Assembly (NCBI GenBank): GCA_905183005.1
Contig: CAJJDO010000092.1
Coordinates: 11,197-75,196, forward strand
Source of the DNA: Paramecium pentaurelia
Taxonomy: Eukaryota; Ciliophora; Oligohymenophorea; Peniculida; Parameciidae
DNA length: 64,000 nucleotides
Reading direction: 5' to 3'
The notes under the pieces were generated by a model that was not told the DNA's origin, searched no databases, and saw only the letters and a program-made list of their open reading frames with translations. Positions within the stretch are counted from its first letter, which is position 1, and each line of letters begins with the position of its first letter. A program made the position numbers and the translations under genes. This document shows positions 12,251 through 25,460 of the stretch, piece after piece.

Positions 12251-13539
12251 TTTCTTTTAGGATTTGATTTATGTTTGAATTTTTATTTATTGCTAAAGTT
12301 TCAAGATACTTTATTTTGATTTTTCTTTAGATAGATCAATTATCTATATATATAATTAATGCATATTAATTTGCAGTGTATAACTTTATCTAAATAATAA
12401 GACTGTTTAATTAAGATATTAATAACAACATTGGTAAGAGCAAAAAAATTAAATGATAAAAAACTAAACTTTCCTAATAAAGTTTTAATCTATGTGGGAT
12501 TTTCTTTTTGGAATTAATAAATTAGTAAGATATAACTGAAGGACTTCTAATTTCAATCCTTTTATCTGAAATTTATGAATGAAGTATATATTTTTACAAT
12601 CTGGGATGAGTACTTTACAATTGGATCATGGAAAAGGTCTGAAATATCAATTATTTTATTCATTTAACTGATTATCAATCATGAAAATCTTGAATTAGGA
12701 TAGTTCTTTTGGCTTTGAAAAAAACTAAATAAATTTAAGAGGATAAATGAAAAAAAATTAAGATAGCAATTCACAAATTTAATGATTAATAATTCTGTTT
12801 TGAAAACAAGTAATTATCAAATACAGATTAACTAAAACCATGATAATCATATTTATCTTCAGATGAAATCAAAAATTGTTAATTGAGTAAATTATAAAGA
12901 ATCAGCTACAAGTGGTCAACTATAAATAACTTAAAACAAAAATACCTCATACATTTTAATTAGAATATATTTTGTAAATAATGAACAATTAATAATTAAT
13001 TTATTTGGTATCTATATTTGATTTTTTGTACATAGAGCTTTATTCTAAAAATATTTATCAATAAGAAGTCAATTTTCAATTATTAGTGAAAACCAAAGTT
13101 CATTATTTTTATTAATGAGATAGATTAATAATCACTTTGAATATATCAGATCTCTCTAAATATTAAAATTAAGTATAAAACTATTCAAATTAATACTTTT
13201 TTTATTAATAAGATAAATATTTATTATTATCGTTTAATTTAGACTCTTCTTATAAATAAAGTACTTCTTTATAGACATTTATCATTAATTAGACAATCTC
13301 ATAGATTAAAAAATTGTATTTATAATATAAAAATAATAAAAAATATTGATTATAATTTATCCTTTTAAAATATTTCTATTCATCAAATTGTTGAATTTTT
13401 ATGGGCTGAATTATTAAATAGTATAATTTTCAAATTGGCCTCTTTTTATATTTCACAAAATATTAATCAATGTTCTTTTACTTTTTGATAGTAAAATTTA
13501 ATATTAAAGTGTAATAAAATATTATTTAATTTTATCATT
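12251..13539. other. No gene seen
   Basis: AT-rich intergenic sequence downstream of the WD40 gene on the minus strand. No repeat, RNA gene or coherent frame was noticed. Confidence 0.4.
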
Positions 13540-15150
13540 TCATTTATATTATAATTCATATATTGAATACTCTCCTTTATAATTATCCCAAAAAACTAAA
13601 TGTTAACTATTATTTGTGACAGCTCCATAAATACTATTTGTATTTAAATTTAATTATTCAACTATTTTGAACTTTCCATTATTTAATTCCCTAATAAAAT
13701 AGATGCAAGCTTTATGCCTTACTATCATCAAATTACTTTATTTATTATAAACTATTGGAAATAAGTACATATTCTATATATTCTTATTTTAATTTATTTA
13801 AATTTTCTTTTCCTAATTCTCTTGATATTCGCCTTCTTCTTATTCAAATATGAAAATTTCGTCAACTTATTTACTACCAGGATACAAAACAAATTAATTC
13901 TCCTTGATAAACTATATATTTTATCCATAAATATTGTCAGGCAGGTTAACAAAATATTTAAATTCCATTTTATTATTTAATCCTCTTTCCCAAATAATTA
14001 TTTAACCCGCACAAGATACTAGTTATCTTTCTGATTAATTTAAACTTAATGACTAAATTTTTTAATCGTGTTTTTCCAATGAATATTGATATATCAATTA
14101 ATTCTATTTGAAATCTAATTTCCATACTATTATTGTCTTATCCAAACTTCCAGAAAATAATTAATCCTCATTTTAATTTACAGTCATACAGTAAACTCTA
14201 TCAGTATGTTTTTCATATAGAAATGAGCTAATCCAATCATTTGCCCCCTAAACTTTCCAAATTCTTATTGTATTATCACTTGAACATGAAATAAATGAAT
14301 TCTATTTCTTACTAAAAACTAAGGCATTTACCCAATCAGTATGTTACTTCAACCTTTATAGTAATTCTAATTTTCCATTATAAAATTTCCATACATTAAT
14401 AATACTTTCATTTGTTGATACCATGATTGAGTCAGAAGAATTAAAAGCTATACTTATACAATGTTCATTTTATTTAACTGAGAAATCAGTTTATTTTAAG
14501 ATTATGTTATCTTCTGAAAGTAAAATTTATTGTTCATCTTTTTTATTTGATATCAAATCAAACTTTTAAATCATTAATTGATGATTCAATAATATTTCTT
14601 TGCAGTTATTATATTTATATTCTGGAAATTCATTGAATAATTCTAATTTAAGGGCTAGTTTTGAATACCAATTATTATATTCTTCATATATATCCTTTAT
14701 TAATAAATTTTCATTCATTTTCAGATTATTTCTATTATTTATTATATTTTCTAATTCTTCATGAAAACTGTATGTTTAATATCTCAATCCTATAGACTAA
14801 AGATTATTGATCCAATTATGAACAATAAATTTCAATTAATCTAATTATTGAATGATATTTTATTTCAACTAATCTATTTGATTTTGAATTAATTCAATTT
14901 ATTTTATGTTAATGATGATTATATTTTCAACTTGATCTATTCTTAACTTTTATTATTCTTCAATCATTTGAATTATTTTCTTGAACCCAACTGCTTTTCC
15001 TTCTATATCTACATTGTCCAAACACTCATTACATAAGAGTCTCTATTCCTTCTCTAATAAAGGGTTAAGAACAACTTAAACTATTGGAAGGTTATGTTTA
15101 TATGAACATTGTAGTGATTTTTCATTTTCTATCATTTTTGGTTTAAACAT
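13540..15150 (-). CDS. Cys/His-cluster + coiled-coil + WD40 protein
   Basis: A continuous 537-codon frame with no intron runs from ATG (15150-15148) to TGA (13542-13540); it has many in-frame TAA/TAG, read as Gln. The 536-residue product starts with Cys15, His19, Cys40 and Cys43, a likely zinc-binding cluster, then has a coiled-coil segment (about 60-130, rich in Ile/Gln/Glu) and WD40 repeats from about residue 225, with Ile-Asn-Val-Trp-Lys, Ile-Arg-Ile-Trp-Lys, Ile-Ile-Val-Trp-Lys and the C-terminal Val-Phe-Trp-Asp. This architecture is a large Paramecium family that I recognise; its members are thought to be scaffolds, and no substrate is known to me. It is the best template for judging the broken copies at 7100-8614 and 49683-50640. 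It lies alone, with about 1.3 kb of gene-free DNA on each side. Confidence 0.93.
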
Positions 15151-16491
15151 TATTATAATTAATGAATCAATTCATTTAAATTTTTAGTATAAATAATAAA
15201 TAATAACAAAACTGAGATAACATATCCATTTATAAGTTGATATATATATTATATTTATAATAAAGAGATTAATTTTAGTCAAAAAACTATAAAATTTTAA
15301 GTGAAAAATTCCTGATGATTAAATTTTATATCAACCCTATAATTGTGAATTGTTGCAAGAATTAATGATGTAAATTTTTACTAAATAAATATGTAAGATT
15401 TCTTGACAATATTGTTAGAAATAATATAATAATTACTTAATTATTATATTATTCTTAACTGAGAGATGAAAATTTCTTTTATTCTATTGTTATTATGAAA
15501 AATATCTGAGTGAATATAAAACATTTAGAAAAGGAAAATGTTTTACATTTAAATGAAAATAATGTACCAAATTTATTATAATTAATACTCATTTATAATA
15601 TTAATAATTTAGAGTAATTCTATTAAAACCAAATTACCAATAAAATACCCTAAGTGAATTCTTCAAAATCAAGAAGTATTAGTTAAATCAAAAAGTTTTG
15701 ATACCACTTTCTTGTTTGTTCATTTATCTTTTTCTATTAAAATAACTGAAAAAGGAAATATAAATATTTTAGTTATTTACTATTAATTTTATTCTAAATT
15801 ATGAATTTAATTTTTATTGAAAAGACATTCCTAATGCTTATTATCAATTACTTAATTTAATGAAAACAAGTTGGAATTTTTAATTTTATTAAATTGAAAT
15901 CCTTTTACCATTATTAATGCTATTATTATATATGTTAAAGATATAAATTATCATTTTTGATTATTACCATTTAGTAAACCCAAATTATTATGTTTATTAT
16001 ATTTAAGTATAAGGCCTTAATTTTACATAAAGGTTATTTGGCAAGATTAAATAATTTTTATATTAGTCAGTATAACAACATTGAAATTTAAATTATTTTA
16101 TTATTTTTATTTCTATTTCAGATTAATTTATTTAAGTTTAATATCAATATTAGAATTTTTATTTTAGATTTATTCTTAATTAATTTATAATGTGATAAAG
16201 AAACAAGTTATCTTAATTCTGTTCTCATATATTAAATTAAATCAAATATAAAAATAACATCTAATTATATCATTTATATACTCTTTTTTATTTTAGATAT
16301 GTCTAATCAAAAAATTATTTTTCAGTATTGGTATTTTATTTTATTTTCATTATTAATTTAATATATTGATAGTATTAATTTTAATATTCTTTATGTTAGA
16401 CTTTTGAAAATGTTCATGTAGTTCATTTTTATTTAACATGATAATATATTTTACAAAATTTTATTAATACATGAATACTTTTATTAGCGCA
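15151..16491. other. No gene seen
   Basis: Very AT-rich sequence upstream of two divergent coding regions. It would contain both promoters, but no motif could be assigned. Confidence 0.4.
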
Positions 16492-17690
16492 ATGAATTAT
16501 TATGGTATAGAGTTTGAATTAGAATAAAAAAGGGAGAAATACAAGCAATTTAATTTAAATGATTATAATTTAATATTAAAATCATTTTTTAATATTGTTT
16601 AAATTAAAAAATATCGCAAATGTAATCAAGAAATTTATTTAAGAACTTGATGAAGAAATCCTTCAATGCATGAAATAATATTTTAGCTAAAATTGGAGGC
16701 AAAAAGAATAGCAGAAGACCTCATATAAGATTTCGAAAAATAAAATAATGATTCATTTTCTAAGTTGTTTGAATATCATTCAAATCCTAGTATTGGTTAT
16801 TTAATTCATTTAGAATTTAAAAAAAACATTGATGATAATAAATATTGATGAAATTGTAATGATTTCTCAAGACAAAATGAAGAGGGATATTTTATTAATC
16901 TGAAGGTCTGTCCTCATTGTAAACTTATCTGATTAAAAGTAGCAGGATGTTTTACATCAACATATTGTGGTCAATTTCCTACTCTTGAGAATTCACAATT
17001 TAAAAAGTATAAATTAATTTAAAAGTACTTTTTCAATATTACAGAAAAAGAAATTCAGTAAACTTTAAACTAATAAATTCTTTATCCAGAAAGATATACA
17101 AATATCAAAATATATAATGAACCATCAAAAAACTGGGATGCTGTATCCTAGTGTTTTGCCATAATAATTAAAGGAACTTATTGATCCAGAACTTATAGAC
17201 TAATTTCCTAAGGAAATTCCAAAAGAAGAACATCAAATTAATATTATAATGAAATCATAAATATCACTTAAAGCGAGGTTGAAAAATTAAATCTTAAAAC
17301 AATATTATTAAATTATGAAATTGATAAACCATTTAATGAATATAATTAAATTTGTTATTTAAGTGATTCTAATAAAAAATAAAAGTAATTCTTTTAAAAA
17401 GAGAAAGATTATCTTATATACATAAGCTATTAATATCTATACATGAAATTAAAAACATTTATTGAAACAAACCTAGAAATGATTCAATAGATTCATTTAG
17501 AATTACTCTTATTTTATGATAAAGGATTAATTATAGATATTTATAAGTTTTTATCGTTTTAAAAAAATAAAGATGAATTGATTGATATCTCTTCATATTT
17601 ATTAAAAGAATCCTTGATTATCATAAATATTGTTTGTATAAAAATTGGTTTATTTGGTAGAATTAGAATTAAAAAAGGATTGATGGAATG
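16492..17690 (+). pseudogene. Broken zinc-finger-like gene (Cys-Pro-x-Cys ... Gly-Cys ... Cys-Gly)
   Basis: ATG 16492 opens a 53-codon frame, then coding-like sequence hops frames near 16650, 16690 and 17140. The recognisable core (about 16760-17130) has an Asn-Cys-Asn-Asp segment, then Lys-Val-Cys-Pro-His-Cys, Val-Ala-Gly-Cys and Tyr-Cys-Gly-Gln-Phe-Pro, resembling the Cys pairs of an IBR/RING-type zinc ribbon. The core is interrupted by TGA TGA at 16846-16851 and TGA at 16930-16932, the latter just after Cys-Pro-His-Cys-Lys-Leu-Ile. A helical C-terminal region in two frames follows (about 17150-17690). Family assignment is tentative; the broken state is clear because no GT...AG segment repairs the frame changes. 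Confidence 0.5.
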
Positions 17691-19020
17691 AGTATCTCAA
17701 ATGAAATCTAAAAAATGCTTTTATTATTACTTTAAAAACTGCACTTCAAATAATTTGATTAGCCTTGAAGTACTGGATGTGATGAATTAAAAATTTAGAA
17801 TTATGACATAATTTAATATTAAAATTGTAAAAAAAAAAAAGATTTATTTTTCTTCCACTTTTTTTTTTGTTAAAGGATTTTAGAGTTGGAAATTTTATAC
17901 ATTTATAAAATACAGTTTATAATCAGATTTCTTTCATAGGGAACGCTAGCCTGAAACTTAAAATCATTGACAGGATTAGAGTTCTATTTGCTAAATTTTA
18001 ACTCATCAAAATAATTAATGGATTAACTTGTCAATATCAAATGAATTACATTTTATGTTTTTGTAAACATGTCATTTCAATATCTGCCAAAATATAGGTT
18101 TTCAATTCAATTAATTTCGTGAGTAGAGTTGCCTAAAGTTAACATAAATTCTGATTATTCATAAAAAGAACTTCTATATTATTTAATATTGTTGTATTTC
18201 ACCCCTCAATTTAAAAAAACTTGATTATTTGTGATGATAACTAATAATATATAGCGCTCTTTCTACTATTTTATAAATGAATTTTGGCTCAAATATACAA
18301 AGTTGCTACACTAAAATTGTTTTCAAAAGTTTTTCTCTTGTAATTTCTTGTTACATTCCCTCAACCTTTAGGCTATATTAAAATTCAACTTTTTTTAAGA
18401 TATAAACAAAATATGGAATGAAAATGTTTGTTACTTGAAAACTCAAGGATCTAGAATTTATTGTAATATTTTAGGCTTTTGTATTATTTTAGGATGTGAA
18501 GTATACAGCATTGTTGTTGCAATATTATTACATTCCAGAACTAACTTTATTTGTTAATATCTGCTAATATTTGAATAACAGTCTATTCTAATAATACTTT
18601 CAAGATGATAACAATAAAATTAAGCTCATTTGCTTAAATCATGTTATTAGGTTCATATTATTAGAAATTAAGTAATCATCATAATCCAAATATAGATTCA
18701 CTGATTTTAGATAATTAAACACATTCTTATAGAGTAACTTTTTTCCAGTCAGAACTGGTTCAATATATATTCAGTTTTCTTCAATAACAATAATGTATCA
18801 GTCAAAATTATAATTAGCAATAGATTATATTCAAAATGATTATTATTATGTTATGGAGAAAATAACTTTTGATGTTACCCTCTAAATTAATTATTAAAAT
18901 AAACAAATTGACAATGAAAATAGGAATCAGCAGCCAAATTTTATTTTTGAATTTGAATCATTTTTCAGACAATAATTAAAAATCATTCTAAAGGTTTCTT
19001 TTAATTATTGCTTGCCCATC
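17691..19020. other. No gene seen
   Basis: No coherent frame on either strand. A few short less AT-rich stretches (for example 17935-17960) carry no recognisable motif. Confidence 0.35.
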
Positions 19021-19336
19021 ATCTTAATTATTTTTTTCATTTTTTAGAGGAATTTTTATTGCCGCCTTTCAAGAAAATTTTGATTTGCTTTGATACTTAT
19101 TTTATCCATCCATCAAGAATTCTCTCATCCTTCTGATGCTCTCCTTGTCTTCATTTTGATCCAGACTTTAACTTTCCCAAAAATAACATTTGGAGAAATC
19201 CCTTTCGTAAAAGGTCCTCAAAAATAGTGCTCAACAAGAGCCCTACTTTTGTAAGGAGGTTTATCAATCGTTGCTGATATGCTATTTGCTTGTTGTCTCC
19301 CCTTCTAGAATTCTTGTGACTATGTCTTCTGGTCAT
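19021..19336 (-). pseudogene. Relic ORF, less AT-rich than its surroundings; DNA-binding-like
   Basis: From ATG at 19336 one minus frame reads a basic start (Thr-Arg-Arg-His-Ser-His-Lys-Asn) and stays open for 61 codons. A second frame overlapping its 3' half reads Pro-Pro-Tyr-Lys-Ser-Arg-Ala-Leu-Val-Glu-His-Tyr-Phe, TGA, Gly-Pro-Phe-Thr-Lys-Gly, then Val-Lys-Val-Trp-Ile-Lys-Met-Lys-Thr-Arg-Arg, TGA. The Val-Lys-Val-Trp-Ile-Lys...Arg-Arg string resembles a homeodomain recognition helix, but this is a resemblance only. At least one frameshift and two or three TGA codons mean it cannot be a working gene as sequenced. Confidence 0.35.
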
Positions 19337-20480
19337 GATATTTTAATTTTTTAAATTAAATATAAATAGCATTATCTATTTTATCTCTGCAGATTACTCC
19401 TATTCACATTGAAATTAATTAATAATTAATATAATTCTTTGATGAATTTCTAAATTATATTTTCAATTCTTTGAATCATAATACCATTAAATAGTAGATT
19501 TTATGTGAATTACTATTATTAAATATTTAGGTTCTTTTCAATTTCACTAAAATTAAAAAAAAGGAATTTTTGCAAAATCTTTATTTTGGTAATCCAACGA
19601 TGAAATATTATTAAATCTATATTTATCTCTCAAAAATTTGCAGATAATTTCATTTCTGCTAATTCAATAGAATAGTCTGAGAGCTATTAACAATTTCCAT
19701 ATGTAACATGCATTATAATAATATAGAAAAATCCCATATATATCTTTAAATTATATCTACATCATAATTTCTAATTCAAATAAAATATTTTTCTTTTAAA
19801 AAATGACTTCTTCTTTTAAGATTTAATGCAAATAAAATTGAAATCATTAACTTATAGATCTTTAATATTAAATCATCTCAAAATAACCAATTAATTTATG
19901 AACTAATTGATAAAAAGTAATCAATTAATTAATTTTAAAAATCAATTTAAGGATAATTATTTGTTTTTAATAATAAAATTAATTTAGAAAGTGCTTTTGC
20001 CTTAAAATTCTTAATAAAGTGCTAAAAACGTTTTAATTTTAATTTATTGCGAAAAGATTATACTCAATTAGATTTATTTTTAAACTTTAGAGATAATAGA
20101 ATTTAGCATTATTTAAGTTGTTTATCTCTACTATAAATCGTTAATAACAATTTCAAAATAACATTATCGTTAAGAGATTCTTTTAAATTTACATTCTATT
20201 TCTTTCTTTAAATATTAAACTTTTCTGCTTTTCAATTTGATTTATTTTTCTATAGCCTTAAATCATTCGGTAATTTTTAGAAAATATTTTTTGAAAAAAA
20301 AAGAAAATTTACTTAACATCAGTAAATATTAACGATTCTTCTAATATTTTTGGTTGAAGATTTGGTTGGAAATGCACGAACCTCTTTCGATAAATCTATT
20401 TTAATATAACTAAATTCAATTAATCAAAAAGAAAATAATTATATAATTCTTTTTCACAGATATTTTTAAACTTAATATAT
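19337..20480. other. No gene seen
   Basis: AT-rich spacer downstream of the MORN-like gene on the minus strand; nothing identifiable. Confidence 0.4.
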
Positions 20481-22893
20481 TCATTTTTCAAAGATAATCT
20501 CTCTTTCATAACCATAAAAATCACCATAACTCTTACAATTGATTATCCATATTCCTACCTTTCTATTATTTTTATATTCACCAATTAAGACACATTATTA
20601 AAAATCTTCAAAACTGTCGCATACATCTATCCAAAATCCACACTTAATAAAACCTTTTTCCTCTTTATATTATCCTCCACCCCTAAATTTTTTAATTCAT
20701 ATTTACAATAATACATTCTTTTTATCTTTATACCACTCATTATACCAAATTTCCCATCTCCCTATTTTTCTACTATTTTTATACTCACCCTCAAAAGTTA
20801 CTTATGAAGTTCTTTTAAAATTATCACTTAGTTCAATCCATTTTCCAACTTTAATATATCCTTATTCTTCATCATAAAATCCACCTCCCCTACAATTATT
20901 ATTTGATATTACACTTATTTTATTTTATCATAAAACTGATCAAACCAAATATCCCATTTACCAACTCTTTTACCACTTCTATATTCACCAATATATGTGA
21001 CTTAAGATTCACTATCAAAAGAAGAACCCAACTCAATCCATTTTCCAACTTTAATAAATCCTTATTCTTCATCATATGATCCACCACCACTAAGTTTATT
21101 ATTTTCAATTCTACATTAATAAGTTTTTTTCATCTTGAAAATTTAGTTAAAAATAAATATCCCATCTACCAACTTTGATACCATTTTTATATTTTCCAAT
21201 ATTGGTGACTTATGAAGAATAACTAAAAGTATCATTAAGCTCAATCCATTTACCAAACTTATTAAAACTTAACTCGTCATAAAATCCACAAGCTCTAAAT
21301 TTGATATAATGAATTTACATTTATTTATGTACTAAATTGTATTCTCTTGTCCAAAATGTTACCCATTTTCCAATTTTATTACCATTTTTATATTCACCAT
21401 TCGAAGTGACAAATTCATGTTAATGATAATGATCATTAAACTCAAACCATTTCCCAACTTTAATAGAACCTTGTTCTAAATCATATGATCCACCACCACT
21501 AAATGATTTATACTTTTTATTATTTTTACATCTTATAAAAAGGCTCTCCTTTTTCACGCCTTTTTTCTATATCCCATCTATTAATTTTTTTTCCATTTTT
21601 ATATTCACCAATATAAATAATCTGCCGTATATGTAGAAAAAAATCGCTCGGTTCTATCCATCTCCCAATTTTAATAGAATCTACCTCATCATATTATCCA
21701 CCACCACTAAATTATTCATATGCCATTATTTTTACATGATTTCTCCTAATTAACAAATATCCCATCTACCAATTTTATTGCCGTTTCTATATTGGCCAAT
21801 ATAAGTGGTTTATGATTATTCTTAAAATCCATCACTCAATTCAATCCATTTTCCAATTTTATTACCATCTTCATCATATGATCCACCACCGGTTAAAAAA
21901 TTTGCTTTTAATATTTTATATCTTACCCTCTCTTGTCTTAAACCAAATATCCCATCTACCAATTTTCTTGCAATTTCTATAATGACCAATATAAGTGATT
22001 TATGAGTCATCTTAAAATCCTTCACTCAATTCAATCCATTTTCCAATTTTATTACCATCTCCATCATATGAACCACCCCCACTTAATAATGTAATCGTAA
22101 TATATTACATCAATTTATTATCATATCTATATTCCTATTCAAACCAAATATCCCATAAACCAACCTTTTTTCCGTTTTTATATTCATCATTATATTTGAC
22201 TTTAGAAAAATAACAATATCTATCACTCAACTCTGTCCATTTTCCACTCTTTTGGCCTTAATAGTTGTAATGTCCAGCAATCCTAAAATAAAAATAATTT
22301 GATCAATACATGAATTAGTCATCGTATATATAATTCCAAATCCCATATCTTTAATCATCTATATAATATCCAGATTCGTAAACTTCAGCTTTCCTTTTAA
22401 ATATTTGAATGATTATATACTTTCTATAATTTTTTGAAAGGTCAATCCAAAAACCCTATTTTTTTTCTTCCTTAGAGTACCATCCACCAGTATCCCTTAA
22501 AATTTCACCTTTCCATGTTGTAATCCACTTTCCTACCTTTTAATTCTATTACCCATATTTTCCAGACCAATTTAGATGAATAAGTTATTCTAAATTAGGA
22601 AAATTTAAAAATTCTACACATTATTATGTCTTTATTCTCTATTTTTTTAAATATAAAAATATTTACATTCTTAAGAGTTCACCATCAAAAAAGTACCTTC
22701 TTTCATTTTCATTCGTCAATGTTACTATTTAAACAATTTTCTTAAACCAACTTAGTCTGTAAAAGCTCCATGCTTCACAATCCAATACTTATTTTATCTC
22801 TAATTTGTGATTATTATCAATTTATTGCACTTATTGTTAATGATACTGTATTCCTCTTATAATATTTTAACAATTTGAACATGCAATTCCCAT
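20481..22893 (-). CDS. MORN-like Gly-Gly-Gly repeat protein, nine tiny introns
   Basis: ATG at 22893 to TGA at 20481. Removing nine introns (22283-22309, 22082-22108, 21905-21926, 21707-21735, 21499-21529, 21295-21318, 21090-21114, 20890-20912, 20683-20706; 22-31 bases, all GTA...AG) gives exactly 727 codons, 726 residues. The start is Met-Gly-Ile-Ala-Cys-Ser-Asn-Cys, a plausible N-myristoylation/palmitoylation site. The N-terminal third has several Trp-Lys/Trp-Ile blocks; from about residue 210 come repeats of about 60 residues with three landmarks: Gly-Gly-Gly-Ser-Tyr-Asp-Glu, Ile-Gly-Lys-Trp-Ile-Glu-Leu, and Asn-Gly-Lys-Lys-Val-Gly-Arg-Trp-Asp-Ile. Such repeats resemble MORN motifs; a membrane-associated scaffold role is inferred. 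Eight of nine introns interrupt the codon just before the Gly triplet or its equivalent (for example AT|T GGT GGT), so repeat and intron multiplied together. All frames agree, so the gene looks functional. Confidence 0.92.
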
Positions 22894-25460
22894 TCGTTTT
22901 AAATATAAAATAATATTTAATTGTTGTTATTATTTATCATTCAAACTTAAATGCAAATCATAGATTAAGATACTAAAATAATACTCAAAAAAGTAAAATT
23001 AGAAATTTTTTTCTATGATTTTTAGATTGATAAAGGAAAAAAAGGGAAGTACGTGATAAATATTAAAATAATGACAAATTTAAATGTCCTTCAATAAAGA
23101 TAAGGAAGAAAATTAAGATTCCATTAATTTACAAATAATCATTGAGTGGCAAATCATTATCTTTTATAATGCTTTTATTATACAAAAATTTATAGACTCC
23201 AAAATTTAAAGTGAAAGCATTATGAGTTTATTAATAGTGAGAGAATTATCTTTTTTTGAGAACATATTATTTTACTAGAGAAAGAAATTTTCAATATAAA
23301 AGGCAATAATAGGTATGCAAGAGAAGATGATGAAATATTATATTCAATCAAAAGCAAAGGATGAAATAATAATAATATTTCAATTAAAAATATTTAAATA
23401 GGTAACAGATTTAATGGGAATAGAGTTCTTTTTAGACACAAATAACTGTATTGAATTAAATAATCAAGATATTTTTAAGATTAATACAATTATTTGCTAC
23501 TAAAAACAGAAGAGCTAATGAAAGATTGTAATCTAAATTTCAGAACTCAATCACACATTCTGTTTATTAGTAGAACATATACTCATTCAGGAATAACAAT
23601 TTTGAAAGAAAAAGCATAGTTTAATTTAGCTGTAAATAGACTGTATATAGTGGAATTTAAACATTATGTATTCGACAAAATAAATAAAGTGACTAGTTGA
23701 TTTATAAATAAAAATTAGTATAATGTTATTTGTGGAATATAATAGTATTATATTGTATAAATTAATCCTTTTGTTTCTTTAAGAATCATTTCAATATTAC
23801 AGAATTTTTTATAATTGATCTCTTAAATATCTCACTCATAGATAATTTTATTCCAAAAGAACAATAGATCCATTTAAAAATAATTTAACAAATTTTACAA
23901 TTTATTCTTACTCTTTTTTGAATTTTCAAATTTATAGGATACTTCATTATTCTCAATACAAAATTCAAAAAAAATTAACAAAATTTATGCCCTAAATTTT
24001 AATCTTGTCTTATATTACTTTTTTTTGATTCTTTTTTACTCTTCTCTTCAAAAATAAATTACCTACATTTTTTTTATAATTTTCTCTACTCTATAACTTT
24101 AATACCATTCTAAAATACATGAATTTTCTTGGTATTTTAAATACAATTCAATAATTCTTATTTAAAATCATTCAATTTAATTCTCTAATTTATTGTATTA
24201 GTTGTTTATCATCAGAATAAATTGTTTAATAAATCATATCCATTAATTATGAGATTTATTATATAGAATTTAATTTTTCTGTAATATTTATTGAATAATA
24301 CCATTATATAATCATATAATAGATTTTATTTACTATATCTTACCACTATCTATTATATTTATTTCAAGTAATTTTATTAGATTTATGATCCAAAAGTATT
24401 AATGAAAGAATTTATTATTATTTTTAGAAACTTTAAATTTATTCACCTAATTCTTTTTATAAATTATACATTGATAGAATATTAGTATTCAAATATTATA
24501 CTGATAATATTTAAATACTGTTCTCAATTTCCAACCTCATTCTGTTCTCATCTAAGAATTCATTTTTTATTTTGTATATCTCACTCTCTCTAATCTTATT
24601 TAAAATTTTAATAAATAATTGCAAAAGTTGCATTCTATTATAGATAAATTATTATTTACTGTTGTATATTTAATCTGACATACTTAGATCTATCAATGAT
24701 ATATTTGATTATTTTTTTCTCTTCATCGATTGATATAGTTTCAAAAACATCATTTTTATTTACTCAATGAAGCTCCTTTATATCTTTATCTGAATAGTAT
24801 TAGATTGATTTATTATTAAATCCAATCATTTATTTATGAATCTAATTTTTATTACTAACATTTTTCTAGTTGTATAAATTAATATATTTCTAATATAAAT
24901 AATAACTATTATATTAAAATTATTTAATCATCAAAATTTTGTGTCTAAAGAAAATAACAATAAAGAGAGTAAGCAATTTTTGGTGTTAAAACTGTAATTG
25001 GTCTTGGTTTTAAATATTATTTTAAAATCTAAATTAATTTCTATTTTATTTATCTTAATATACATTTATATATAATTTTATAAAGTTGGATTCTAATTGA
25101 TGTTTTTGAAACTCTATTATTAGTATTAATAATAGTGAAAAAAATTTAATTGTTTTTAGTAAACAAAATAACTACTTAGTTTAGTATAATTGCTTACATT
25201 TTGAATACTTTTAAATAATTTATCATAAAATACTGTAATTTAATTATAATTAACAGAAACAAAATATAAATCAATATATTATATTGTCTACAGCCACAAC
25301 TTTTAGTTAACTGCTCATAATTTTTTCCTTCATTGTTAAGAGACTTTTGCTTATTTTAATGAAATTCTAGTATACTATTATAAACAGATTTTGATCATAT
25401 TTGTAAAATAAATGATCATATTTAATAATTATTTGATTTTTAATTTATTATAGGATTAAA
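22894..25460. other. No convincing gene
   Basis: Long AT-rich stretch between divergent genes. Weak open frames exist on the plus strand at about 23270-23370 and 23520-23700, and on the minus strand at about 24660-24850 (with one TGA), all without a recognisable domain. The last, about 60 codons rich in Asp/Glu/Lys, could be a relic. Confidence 0.35.

Noticed and set aside
20581..20700. Apparent frameshift in the 3' repeat of the MORN-like gene
   Set aside because: It came from joining two segments incorrectly. Re-reading gave Lys-Cys-Gly-Phe-Trp-Ile-Asp in frame, and the intron-free length is exactly 727 codons.
21900..21930. Frame change between repeats taken as pseudogene damage
   Set aside because: A 22-base GTAAG...AAAAG intron at 21905-21926 restores the frame precisely and fits the other introns of the gene.
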